The notes below the pieces were generated by a model. That model worked only from the letters and a program-made list of their open reading frames with translations. It had not been told where the DNA came from and ran no database searches. Shown here one piece after another: positions 1-6,716 of a DNA stretch of 18,766 nucleotides (within the stretch, counting starts at the first letter, position 1; each line of letters starts with the position of its first letter). The stretch covers positions 1-18,766 of the forward strand of contig JBARRS010000156.1 of assembly GCA_049644345.1 (NCBI GenBank), given 5' to 3'. This stretch comes from JBARRS01 sp049644345 (GTDB lineage Bacteria; Actinomycetota; Thermoleophilia; Gaiellales; Gaiellaceae). Position numbers and translations under genes: made by a program.

Positions 1-220
1 GGCGGCGGAGCCCTTCGACGTCGATCCCGTCGTAGCCGACCCCGTAGTTCGCGACGACTTTCAGGTTCGGGAGCCGGTCGAGAATCGAGGCGTCGATCGT
101 CTCGCCGACGACGACGAGCGCCTCGACGTCTCGGCGGACGCCGTCGGGAAGGCCGTACTCGACATCCGCGAGCTCGTCCCACGCGGGACCGGGGAAGCGC
201 CGCGTCGCCAGGATCTTCAA
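1..220 (-). CDS. D-2-hydroxyacid dehydrogenase, N-terminal part (cut by window edge)
   Basis: Reading the minus strand from a TTG at 220 gives about 73 residues that begin LKILATRRFPGPAWDEL and contain RLPNLKVVANYGVGYDGID. This is the classic N-terminal substrate-binding half of the D-isomer-specific 2-hydroxyacid dehydrogenases (glyoxylate/hydroxypyruvate reductase and phosphoglycerate dehydrogenase-like enzymes), in which the PNLK-VxxxGxGxDxID block precedes the NAD-binding Rossmann domain. The NAD-binding part and the catalytic Arg/Glu/His lie beyond base 1, so the exact substrate cannot be told. The TTG start is chosen because family members begin with a hydrophobic KIL strand and no ATG or GTG lies nearby; further upstream in frame is the tRNA. 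There is no Shine-Dalgarno motif before it. The start is only 7 bases from the 3' end of tRNA-His on the same strand. Confidence 0.85.
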   Translation of the reverse strand, partial: MKILATRRFPGPAWDELADVEYGLPDGVRRDVEALVVVGETIDASILDRLPNLKVVANYGVGYDGIDVEGLRR

Positions 221-227
221 CGCGAAG

Positions 228-301
228 GGTGGCGGAGGGGACTCGAACCCCCGACCACCGGGACCACAACCCGGGGCTCTACCAACTGAGCTACCGCCAC
301 C
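228..301 (-). tRNA. tRNA-His (anticodon GTG)
   Basis: The minus strand folds into a full cloverleaf: acceptor GTGGCGG pairs with CCGCCAC, D arm GCTC/GAGC, anticodon stem CCGGG/CCCGG with loop TTGTGGT (anticodon GTG), and T arm with TTCGAGT loop. Two tRNA-His identity marks are present: a G at position -1 (base 301) facing C73 (base 228). CCA is not encoded; the bases after C73 read CTT. A TATCCT -10-like hexamer sits at 310-315, about eight bases before the 5' end. Confidence 0.97.
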
Positions 302-309
302 GCGCGCAC

Positions 310-315
310 ACAGGA
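310..315 (-). promoter_or_regulatory. possible -10 element of the tRNA-His promoter
   Basis: The minus strand reads TATCCT (TAnnnT type) ending about eight bases before the mature tRNA 5' end, the expected place. The matching -35 is poor (TTCGGT at 333-338, spacer 17), so this is a weak call. It overlaps the gap just after the hydrolase stop codon. Confidence 0.35.
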
Positions 316-323
316 TAGCCCCG

Positions 324-1064
324 CTACTTGCGGACCGAATCGATCAGCCGGTCGGCAGCGTCCCAGAAGACGTGCCTCGCTCGCGGGCTCGTGTCCATCG
401 GCGCGAAATGGTTCGCATGCCAGGTCCCGCGCGAGCGGACGGCGACGAGCCTGATGCGGTCGGGCGGGTAGTTGGCGGCTTCGAGCCGGCGCAACAAATC
501 GCGCACGCCCTCGCCACCGACGGCGGTATCCGCGGTGCCGTACATGAACACGAGCGGTATTCGCGGATCGAGTCCACCGAGGGGAACTTCCGGCTCGGCC
601 GGCGACAGCAAGCCCGGAAAGACGCTCAGCACAGCTGCAGGATGTTGGCCGAGCTCCGGCGCCACGGCCGCATACTCGACGGCGAGCCGCCCGCCGCGGG
701 AGTAGCCGATGACGACGAGGGGCACATGGGGTTTCCCGAGGCGGCGCAAGGCGCGTCCGACTGCGACCAGAACGGCCGCGGCGTCCCCTGGATGCTCGGT
801 GCGCTCGTATCGTGGATAGATCACGGCGTTCATCTCGCCGGCGAGATGCCGCAGCCACGGAAGATGGTTCTCGGGGGTCTCCTCGACCGGGCCGCCGAAT
901 CCGTGCAGGAAGACGACGACGCTTTTTGGCTTGCTGTCGGGGCGAAAGAGCCAGACCTGCTCCGCGCCCCGTCCGAACGAGGTCTCCGAGACTGAGACGG
1001 GCCCGCTCCCTCCGCATCCCGCCAGCGTGAGACACAGGGCGAACGGAAGGAGAAGGCGCCGCAT
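324..1064 (-). CDS. secreted lipoprotein alpha/beta hydrolase
   Basis: The 246-residue protein has a lipoprotein signal peptide with lipobox LAGC (Cys17), so it should be lipid-anchored outside the membrane. The rest is an alpha/beta hydrolase: oxyanion loop HGFGG (54-58), nucleophile elbow GYSRGG with Ser122, probable acid Asp179 in YGTAD, and His216 or His219 in WHANHFAP as the catalytic histidine. This resembles dienelactone hydrolase/esterase-type enzymes; the substrate is unknown. The ATG at 1064 is preceded by TGAGGA at a normal distance. It lies 27 bases after the stop of the copper-related gene, so the two may be co-transcribed. The tRNA-His gene follows 22 bases later. Confidence 0.85.
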   Translation of the reverse strand: MRRLLLPFALCLTLAGCGGSGPVSVSETSFGRGAEQVWLFRPDSKPKSVVVFLHGFGGPVEETPENHLPWLRHLAGEMNAVIYPRYERTEHPGDAAAVLVAVGRALRRLGKPHVPLVVIGYSRGGRLAVEYAAVAPELGQHPAAVLSVFPGLLSPAEPEVPLGGLDPRIPLVFMYGTADTAVGGEGVRDLLRRLEAANYPPDRIRLVAVRSRGTWHANHFAPMDTSPRARHVFWDAADRLIDSVRK

Positions 1065-1091
1065 TCGTCCTCAGTATCAGAAACGCTCCCG

Positions 1092-3086
1092 TCACTTCGG
1101 CGGGGCAATCCGGATCGGCGCGTCGAACGGCCCGTAGACGTGGTGCATGAAGTGGGCAGCGGCCGTCATCCGCAGCTGGAGCGTGCGGTACGACCGCTTG
1201 TCGATCCAGACCTTGAACCACGCGGGCGAGGCGGGGTCGTAGAAGGAGGCGAGCCAGACGGGCCGGCCGCCGAGCTGTGCCGTCCCGAGCAGGTGCGAGC
1301 GCGTCCAGCTCGTCCAGAAGGGCGTCGGCTGGCGGAGGGGCGTCTGCGACGACCGCTGCCACCGCGCGCGGGCGTTGTCACGGTCCCACCGTCGGTCGCC
1401 GATCACGATCGCCTGCGCCCCGCCCGCGATCTGGTAGGCGAGCCGGTTCGGCGCGACGAGCTCGTAGGTCGTCTTGAGGAAATTCTGCGGGCTCGATGCG
1501 AGCCGCTCGTGGATGACGAGCGTCCGCAGTCGGCGGAAGACGCGGGTCGCCCGGCCGACGATCGCGTCGGCGGTCGGCGCCGGCCAGCGGGCAGGGAGCG
1601 TGAACGCCGGACCGCGTCCGGACACGAGGACGCGAATGAGAGTGCGGGCGGGCCGTCTCAGCCCTCGAGTCGCGCGGTAGCACCCCGGCCCGCAGCTGGT
1701 CGCCGCGACCGTGTGGCGGCCGAGCTTGAACGCGAGGTCGAGCCCTGAGGCCGCGTACCCGTTCGGGCCGATCACCGTCGCTTCCACCTCGCCCCGAGGC
1801 CTCACCGCGAGGGCGACGGCGAGCTGGTCGTCCTCAGTCGCGAGCACGAGGGCGTCGCTCGGAGGAGGCGGCGGCTCCACCTGCACGGCCGTCGGGCGCT
1901 TGGCGGCGACCGCCGGCAGGTCGCGGCCGGGCGTCAGGTCGGTCAGGAACGAGACGGCGATCACGATTCCCGCAAGCAGGACGAGCTCGGCGGCCACGTT
2001 GCGCCGGAGCGCGTCGAAGCGCGAGAGGAGCCGGTAGCGACTTCTCCACGCGACCGCGAGCACGAGGGCGAGGAGGCCGGTCTTCACAAGCAGCGCGCGG
2101 CCGTAGCCGCTGCTCCAGAGCTGGTCCACCGATGTCAGCTCGACCAGTGCCCGCACGACGCCGGTCGTCGCGAGCACGGCGACAGTGACGAGCGCGACCG
2201 CCGAGAAGCGGCGGGCGACGCCCGGCAGCCTCCCTACGAGCGCGAGGCAAAGCAGCCCGCCGACCCAGATCGCGGCGGCACCGATGTGGAGAATGTCGGC
2301 CGCGACGCTCAGGACGCGCGGCTGACCGGCGTCCATCGCGTGGCCCGCGATCGAAGGCACCGGGAGCAGCGCGAGCGCGGCGAGCGACGGCAGGAAGCGG
2401 AGCCGCGGCTCGGCGAGGCGGAGCACGCCGAGCAGGGCTCCGGCGAGGGCGATCGCGCCCCCGATCTGATACGTGATTCCGAATCGCGTCGTCGCCTGGT
2501 GGTGAGGGACGAGCCCGGCGACACCGCCCGCGGCGAGCGCGAAGCCGACCGCCATCAGCGCGTAGGGAACCGTCGATTCTTGCCGTTCGTGGCGAAGCAC
2601 GAAGAGCTCGAAAGCTGCGGCGCCGACCGCGGTCAGCAGGCCGGCGAGGAAGAGCCAGCGAAACGTGACGTCCTTCGCGCGCGGGCCGGGCGAGGCGGCC
2701 GAGAGCGCCGCAGTCGGAGGCGCGCGTCCCGCGCCGACGGCGAACGCAATTACGCCTTCGACAATGTGCCCGTCATTGGAGAGCGCTTTCCAGAGGACGG
2801 TGTAGTCGCCGGTCGACAGCCTCGCGCGAAGCGGCACGACGAGCTCGCGGCTCTTCCCCCGAGGCCGATAGGGCTTGCCGGAGAGCACCGAGCCGCCGCC
2901 GTTCCGAATCGCGCGCGTCCCCCCGATCGGCTCGATCGTGTCGTCGAAGAAGAGCCGGACTACGGCCGGCGCCTTGCCGACCACTGCGCCGTCAGGCGGG
3001 TCGGAGCGCTGCAGCCGCGCGTGCGCGGATGCAGCGGAAGGCCACGTGAGCGCCGCGAGAGCGGCGATGAAGACGATGCGGCGCAT
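1092..3086 (-). CDS. CopC-CopD copper resistance/uptake protein with an extra C-terminal LolA-like domain
   Basis: The 664-residue protein starts with a signal peptide predicted to be cut at ASA|H22. This would leave a mature N-terminal histidine, as in CopC, where the Cu(II) site uses His1 plus a later Asp-x-His; here these are His22, Asp105 and His107 in SNDGH. The CopC domain covers about 22-118. Eight membrane segments from about 143 to 383 form a CopD domain, with the typical LHIGAAAIWVGG block (His267) and His249. Residues 400-660 are periplasmic/extracellular: a beta-rich stretch with CGPGC, then a region with the look of LolA/LppX-type lipoprotein-sorting folds, though that match is by eye only. 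The likely role is copper binding and movement across the membrane. There is no visible Shine-Dalgarno site, and the ATG is 18 bases from the 3' end of tRNA-Arg. Confidence 0.85.
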   Translation of the reverse strand: MRRIVFIAALAALTWPSAASAHARLQRSDPPDGAVVGKAPAVVRLFFDDTIEPIGGTRAIRNGGGSVLSGKPYRPRGKSRELVVPLRARLSTGDYTVLWKALSNDGHIVEGVIAFAVGAGRAPPTAALSAASPGPRAKDVTFRWLFLAGLLTAVGAAAFELFVLRHERQESTVPYALMAVGFALAAGGVAGLVPHHQATTRFGITYQIGGAIALAGALLGVLRLAEPRLRFLPSLAALALLPVPSIAGHAMDAGQPRVLSVAADILHIGAAAIWVGGLLCLALVGRLPGVARRFSAVALVTVAVLATTGVVRALVELTSVDQLWSSGYGRALLVKTGLLALVLAVAWRSRYRLLSRFDALRRNVAAELVLLAGIVIAVSFLTDLTPGRDLPAVAAKRPTAVQVEPPPPPSDALVLATEDDQLAVALAVRPRGEVEATVIGPNGYAASGLDLAFKLGRHTVAATSCGPGCYRATRGLRRPARTLIRVLVSGRGPAFTLPARWPAPTADAIVGRATRVFRRLRTLVIHERLASSPQNFLKTTYELVAPNRLAYQIAGGAQAIVIGDRRWDRDNARARWQRSSQTPLRQPTPFWTSWTRSHLLGTAQLGGRPVWLASFYDPASPAWFKVWIDKRSYRTLQLRMTAAAHFMHHVYGPFDAPIRIAPPK

Positions 3087-3104
3087 GGAGTGGTGTACGG
3101 CCGA

Positions 3105-3176
3105 TGCGCCTGGAGGGATTCGAACCCCCGACCAACGGCTTAGAAGGCCGCCGCTCTTCCACTGAGCTACAGGCGC
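3105..3176 (-). tRNA. tRNA-Arg (anticodon TCT)
   Basis: The minus strand gives a complete cloverleaf: acceptor GCGCCTG/CAGGCGC, D arm GCTC/GAGC, anticodon stem GCGGC/GCCGT with loop CTTCTAA (anticodon TCT), five-base variable loop, T arm GGGGG/CCCTC with TTCGAAT loop, and discriminator A73. CCA is not encoded (TCG follows). It reads AGA codons, which are rare in GC-rich DNA like this. Confidence 0.96.
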
Positions 3177-3186
3177 CTACAGCAAA

Positions 3187-3192
3187 AGGGTA
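3187..3192 (-). promoter_or_regulatory. possible -10 element of the tRNA-Arg promoter
   Basis: TACCCT (TAnnnT type) on the minus strand lies ten bases before the tRNA 5' end, inside the 33-base gap after the AI-2E gene. No good -35 hexamer is visible at 16-18 bases upstream, so the tRNA may instead be read through from the upstream gene. Confidence 0.3.
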
Positions 3193-3209
3193 CTGGCTCA
3201 CCATGCCCT

Positions 3210-4313
3210 CTAGCTCAGAGCCGGTAATTCCCCCTCGGCGGCGGCCGAAGCCCGCTCGCGCCGGTCCCGGAACCAATCGACGAGCACGACCTGGACCGAG
3301 CCGGCGACGGGGATCGCCGCGAGCGCGCCGATGATTCCGGCGATCTCGGCTCCGATCAGGACCGAGATCAGCACCGCGAGCGGCGAGAGCGCGACGGTGC
3401 GCGTGTAGACGAGGGGCTGCAGCAGGTGGTTCTCGATCTGCTGGTAGACGATGAAGAAGACGACAACGACGATCCCCGCCACGATCGAATGGAGGAACGC
3501 GACGGCGCCGACGATGATCAACGCCAGCGTCGCGCCCGCAAGCGGGATCAGGTCGAGGATGCCGACGACGAGGCCGAGCGCAACCGAGTACGGCACTCCC
3601 AGGATCAGCAGCAGGACCGTCGTGGAAGCGCCCGCGATGAGGCTGATGAACAGGTTACCGCTCACGTAGCCGCCGACCGTGCGGTAGATGTCGAGCCCGA
3701 CCTTGCGCCAGCGCGGTTGTTTGTCCTCGGGCAGCAGCCCGTAGAACCGCTCCACCCAACCCGGGCCCTCGAGCAGCATGAAAAACGTCATGAAGGCGAT
3801 CGTGAGGGTGGCGACGACGGCGGTGATCACGCCCTTCGTCAGCGAGACGACGAAGCCGGAAAGGCCGAGCACCCGGGTTGCTCCCCCCGTCTTCACGGCC
3901 TTCCGAACCTTCTCGACGATGTGGTACTTGGTCTCGAGAAAGCCGAGGCGGCCGCGCCCGTGGGTGAGGTCGTGGACGTAGCCTGGAAGCGCGTTGACGA
4001 AATCGCGGACCTGGGAGACGAGCGTCGGCACGAACGTCGCGGAGATCCCGACGAGGAACGCGAGCGCGACGAAGTAAGCGATCGCGACGGCGAAGCCTCG
4101 GCGGCGGACGCCTCGCCGTTGCAGCCAGTCGACGGCCGGGTTGAGCGCAAGCGCGAGGAAGAGGGCGATCAGGATCCAGGTGACCACCCGGCGCGAGACC
4201 CAGATCAGCCAGAGGGCGAGCAGGACCGCGATCGTGGTCAGCAGGACGCGCAGGATCATGCGCACGCGGAAGCCGACGAGGCGCTCCTGCACGTGCCCAG
4301 GTTGACGAGACAC
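3210..4313 (-). CDS. AI-2E family transporter (PerM/YdiK-like membrane protein)
   Basis: The 367-residue polytopic membrane protein has about eight hydrophobic segments. It has the layout of the AI-2E (UPF0118) family: two N-terminal helices, a soluble loop (about 95-165) between membrane parts, and the conserved C-terminal block with QQIENHLLQPLVYTRTVALSP followed by a Gly/Ala-rich pair of helices (GAEIAGIIGALAAIPVAG). Members include the E. coli AI-2 exporter TqsA and Na+/H+ antiporters, so the substrate cannot be named. The start is uncertain: GTG at 4313 gives the full ORF, but GTG codons at residues 8 and 17 and ATG at residue 19 (4259) are alternatives, and none has a convincing ribosome site. 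It is divergent from the small gene at 4355 with only 41 bases between. Confidence 0.88.
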   Translation of the reverse strand: MSRQPGHVQERLVGFRVRMILRVLLTTIAVLLALWLIWVSRRVVTWILIALFLALALNPAVDWLQRRGVRRRGFAVAIAYFVALAFLVGISATFVPTLVSQVRDFVNALPGYVHDLTHGRGRLGFLETKYHIVEKVRKAVKTGGATRVLGLSGFVVSLTKGVITAVVATLTIAFMTFFMLLEGPGWVERFYGLLPEDKQPRWRKVGLDIYRTVGGYVSGNLFISLIAGASTTVLLLILGVPYSVALGLVVGILDLIPLAGATLALIIVGAVAFLHSIVAGIVVVVFFIVYQQIENHLLQPLVYTRTVALSPLAVLISVLIGAEIAGIIGALAAIPVAGSVQVVLVDWFRDRRERASAAAEGELPALS

Positions 4314-4354
4314 CCGGACGTCTCGGTTGGCTTCGCTGCAAGAATGCGGATCCC

Positions 4355-4648
4355 GTGAGCCTGCGCGGCGAGCCGATCCTGGAGACGGCGCGGCTGCCTG
4401 ACGGCCGGGAGCTGCGCGTGCGCGTCGGCGTGCCGGAGGACTCCTACATCGCGCGGCGGGAGCTCGACACCGTCGACGTCGAGCTCTTCGAGGGCGAGCA
4501 GCACCTTGCAGCCGTGAACACCGTCCTCGACGCGGACCAGGTCAGCGAGGCTCGGCAGCTCGCGCGCGAGATCATCGCGGGGCTCGAGTCAGGCGAGCTC
4601 GAGCCGACCGCCGGCGCGATCGAGCCGCTGGCCGACACTCCCCGTTAA
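4355..4648 (+). CDS. small conserved-looking protein of unknown function
   Basis: A GTG start at 4355 opens a 97-residue acidic soluble protein with no signal peptide or membrane segment. I do not recognise the family. The N-terminal half has alternating charged and hydrophobic residues suggesting beta strands (ARLPDGRELRVRVGVPED); the second half (QVSEARQLAREIIAGLESGE) looks helical. It has coding character like its neighbours and ends 12 bases before the signal peptidase start on the same strand, so the two are probably one transcript. There is no strong Shine-Dalgarno site before the GTG; an AAGAAT at 4340-4345 could be a -10 for a nearly leaderless message. No function is assigned. Confidence 0.7.
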   Translation: MSLRGEPILETARLPDGRELRVRVGVPEDSYIARRELDTVDVELFEGEQHLAAVNTVLDADQVSEARQLAREIIAGLESGELEPTAGAIEPLADTPR

Positions 4649-4660
4649 TCTCAGAGAACG

Positions 4661-5257
4661 ATGCGCATCCTCGACCGCGCGACGACCCGGCTGCCGCGGC
4701 CTTGGCGAACGGTGGCCGACTGGCTCCTGACGATCGCGCTGGCAATCGGATTCGTGCTGGCCTTCCAAGCCGAGGTCGCCAAGCCGTTTCGAATTCCGTC
4801 CGCGTCGATGGAGCCGACACTCCACTGCTCGGGCCAACGCGGGTGCGAGGCGGGCTTCTCGGACCGGGTGATCGCCTGCCGTATCTGCTACCGGGTTCGC
4901 AGCCCGCACCGGAACGACATCGTCGTCTTCACGCCACCCGCACGCGCGCGGGAGAAAGGCTGCCCGGGAGGGACCTTCGTGAAGCGGCTGATCGCGCTTC
5001 CGGGCGAGACCTGGGCCGAGCGCAACGGTTACGTCTACATCGACGGGAAACGACTGAACGAGCCGTACGTGAAGCCGGATCTCCGCGACCACTTCACGTA
5101 CTCGCCGCAACGGATCCCGCAAGGCCGTTACTTCGTGATGGGAGACAACCGCTCCGCCTCCTGCGACTCGCGCGCGTGGGGAACAGTGCCGCGCGGGAAC
5201 CTGATCGGTCCGGTCGTCGCGACCTACTGGCCGCTGAACCGAATCTCCCTCTTCTAG
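4661..5257 (+). CDS. lepB: signal peptidase I
   Basis: The 198-residue membrane-anchored serine protease cuts signal peptides from exported proteins. One transmembrane helix (about 19-39) is followed by box B RIPSASMEPTL with nucleophile Ser49, box D FVKRLIALPGE with general base Lys108, and box E GDNRSASCDSRAWG (161-174). An insert after box B carries four cysteines (Cys56, 62, 73, 76, the last two as a CxxC), with further ones at Cys101 and Cys168. The ATG at 4661 follows the small unknown gene by 12 bases. The stop codon directly abuts the 3' end of the antisense tRNA-Gly gene. Its activity is needed for the secreted proteins elsewhere in the window, but no special link is implied. Confidence 0.93.
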   Translation: MRILDRATTRLPRPWRTVADWLLTIALAIGFVLAFQAEVAKPFRIPSASMEPTLHCSGQRGCEAGFSDRVIACRICYRVRSPHRNDIVVFTPPARAREKGCPGGTFVKRLIALPGETWAERNGYVYIDGKRLNEPYVKPDLRDHFTYSPQRIPQGRYFVMGDNRSASCDSRAWGTVPRGNLIGPVVATYWPLNRISLF

Positions 5258-5330
5258 AGCGGGCGACCGGGCTCGAACCGGCGACACACGGCTTGGAAGG
5301 CCGATGCTCTACCAACTGAGCTACGCCCGC
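5258..5330 (-). tRNA. tRNA-Gly (anticodon TCC)
   Basis: The minus strand folds as acceptor GCGGGCG/CGCCCGC, D arm GCTC/GAGC, anticodon stem TCGGC/GCCGT (the outermost pair is a T-T mismatch) with loop CTTCCAA (anticodon TCC), T arm GCCGG/CCGGT, and discriminator T73, which fits bacterial tRNA-Gly. CCA is not encoded. It sits antisense between two plus-strand genes, with no spacing to the lepB stop codon. Confidence 0.95.
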
Positions 5331-5342
5331 GTGTTCTCCACT

Positions 5343-5348
5343 AGCGTA
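5343..5348 (-). promoter_or_regulatory. possible -10 element of the tRNA-Gly promoter
   Basis: TACGCT (TAnnnT type) on the minus strand ends 12 bases before the tRNA 5' end. The region overlaps the start of the divergent ctaG-type gene, and no clear -35 is seen. Weak call. Confidence 0.25.
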
Positions 5349-5353
5349 GCGCT

Positions 5354-6100
5354 GTGCACCCGGATCCGTACGCGTGGGAGCTGCACGCGGAGACGGTCGT
5401 GCTGGTGCCCGTGCTCGCGGCGGCCTACGTGCTCGTCGCGCCCCGCTACCGGCCGCAGCCGTGGCGGGTGGCCTGCTTCACCGGCGGGCTCTTACTCGTC
5501 CTCTTCGCCTTCCTCTCGCCGCTCGAGCCGCTGGGGCTCCACTACCTTCTGACCGCGCACCTGCTCCAGAATGTCGTCCTCGCCGAGTGGGCGCCGGCGC
5601 TGTGCGTGCTCGGCGTCACGCCCGCGCTCGCACGGCATGCGGAGCGGAACCGGGTCGTGCGCACGCTGACGTATCCGCTCGTCGCGCTGCCACTCTGGCT
5701 CGCGACCTACTTCGTCTGGCACGTCCCGACGATCTACGACGCGGCGCTCGGGCGGCCGGGCACGTTGCTCCACATCGAGCACGTCTGCTACTTCGCGACC
5801 GGTGTCCTCCTCTGGTGGCCCGTCGTCACCGGCCGCCTCGAGCCCGGCGCCGCCGCCGGCTACCTCTTCGCGGCGTTCGTGTTCGTGAGCCCGCTCGGGC
5901 TGCTGCTCGCCCTGCTGCCTCGCGCCGTGTATCCGTTCTACGAGCACGCGCCGCGGCTGTGGGGGCTCTCGCCTCTCGGCGACCAGCAGATCGCCGGGCT
6001 CACCATGGCCGCGGAGCAGGCGATCGTCTTCTTCGCCGCGTGCACGTACGTCTTCGTCCGTTTCCTCGCGGGCGAGGAGCGTGTCGTGGTCGGGCCGTAG
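5354..6100 (+). CDS. ctaG: cytochrome c oxidase assembly protein, caa3 CtaG type
   Basis: The 248-residue integral membrane protein has six or seven hydrophobic helices. It carries the hallmarks of the caa3_CtaG family: SPLEPLG and HLLQNVVLAEWAP after the second helix, WHVPTIYDAAL, HIEHVCYFATGVLLWWPV with paired histidines, and LSPLGDQQIAGLTM near the end. Family members help assemble the copper-containing caa3 oxidase in Bacillus and many actinobacteria. No oxidase subunit genes are in the window, though a CopC-CopD copper protein lies 2.3 kb away. The GTG at 5354 is the first start that gives the full N-terminus; there is no Shine-Dalgarno motif, so it may be leaderless. The downstream phosphatase starts 2 bases after its stop. 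Confidence 0.87.
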   Translation: MHPDPYAWELHAETVVLVPVLAAAYVLVAPRYRPQPWRVACFTGGLLLVLFAFLSPLEPLGLHYLLTAHLLQNVVLAEWAPALCVLGVTPALARHAERNRVVRTLTYPLVALPLWLATYFVWHVPTIYDAALGRPGTLLHIEHVCYFATGVLLWWPVVTGRLEPGAAAGYLFAAFVFVSPLGLLLALLPRAVYPFYEHAPRLWGLSPLGDQQIAGLTMAAEQAIVFFAACTYVFVRFLAGEERVVVGP

Positions 6101-6102
6101 CC

Positions 6103-6702
6103 GTGCGCGAGGCGATTCTCGTTCGCCACGCGGAGAGCGAGTTCAGCGTCCGCGGCGACGTGAACGGCGACCCGAGCGTCGCCTGCCCGCTCACGCCGGC
6201 GGGGCGGGAGCAGGCGAGTCGCCTGGGCGAGTTGCTCGCGGGCGAGGAGCTTGACCTCTGCGTCACCAGCGCCTTCGAGCGGGTGCGCGAGACGGCCGAC
6301 ATCGCACTTGCGGGCCGCGACGTGCCCCGCCTCGTCGTTCCAGAGCTCAACGAGATCCACTTCGGATCCTTCGAGGGGCAGTCGCTCGCCGACTACCGCG
6401 CCTGGGCCCGAGCGCACTCGCCGACCGAGTCGGCCCCGGGCGGTGGTGAGAGCCGAGCCGCGTCCGTAGAGCGCTACGTTCGCGGGTTCCGGACGATTCT
6501 CGGGCGTGACGAGCCGACAGTGCTAGTCGTCGCCCACAGCCTCCCGATCCGCTACGTCCTGAATGCGCTCGACGGCCGGCTGCCGGCGCCGGCCGTCGAA
6601 AAGGTCCCCTACGCCGAGCTCAACCGGGTCAGGGCCGGCGAGCTCGCGGCCGCCGTCGAGCGTCTCGCCCAGTGGGCGACGGATCCCGCCTGGGCCGCCT
6701 AG
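6103..6702 (+). CDS. histidine phosphatase family protein
   Basis: The 199-residue soluble protein of the phosphoglycerate mutase-like superfamily begins VREAILVRHAES, where His9 in the RHA motif is the phospho-accepting residue. Arg60 in SAFERVRETA, Glu84 in LNEIHFGSFEG and His145 in VVAHSLPIRYVL complete the active-site pocket. Substrates in this family range from sugar phosphates to cofactors, so none is assigned. The GTG start at 6103 follows the ctaG stop by 2 bases, so translation is probably coupled. The same frame stays open far upstream, antisense-like, through ctaG; that extension is not real. The gene converges with the giant gene on the other strand, 14 bases away. Confidence 0.88.
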   Translation: MREAILVRHAESEFSVRGDVNGDPSVACPLTPAGREQASRLGELLAGEELDLCVTSAFERVRETADIALAGRDVPRLVVPELNEIHFGSFEGQSLADYRAWARAHSPTESAPGGGESRAASVERYVRGFRTILGRDEPTVLVVAHSLPIRYVLNALDGRLPAPAVEKVPYAELNRVRAGELAAAVERLAQWATDPAWAA

Positions 6703-6716
6703 CCGAGGCGACCGCC

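Noticed and set aside
217..1362. Long open frames opposite the hydrolase and copper genes
   Set aside because: They are Arg/Pro/Ala-rich, overlap recognised genes and a tRNA, and arise from the high GC content of the third codon positions.
2009..2020. Frameshift or broken gene in the CopC-CopD coding region
   Set aside because: The reading frame is continuous from signal peptide to stop and every membrane segment is intact.
2286..4358. Plus-strand open frames of 285 and 310 residues opposite the CopC-CopD and AI-2E genes
   Set aside because: The protein sequences are highly charged low-complexity strings with no domain, mirror images of well-supported membrane proteins.
5374..6102. Upstream extension of the histidine phosphatase frame through ctaG
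   Set aside because: The extension is Arg-rich and out of frame with a clear CtaG protein; the conserved RHA motif follows the GTG at 6103.
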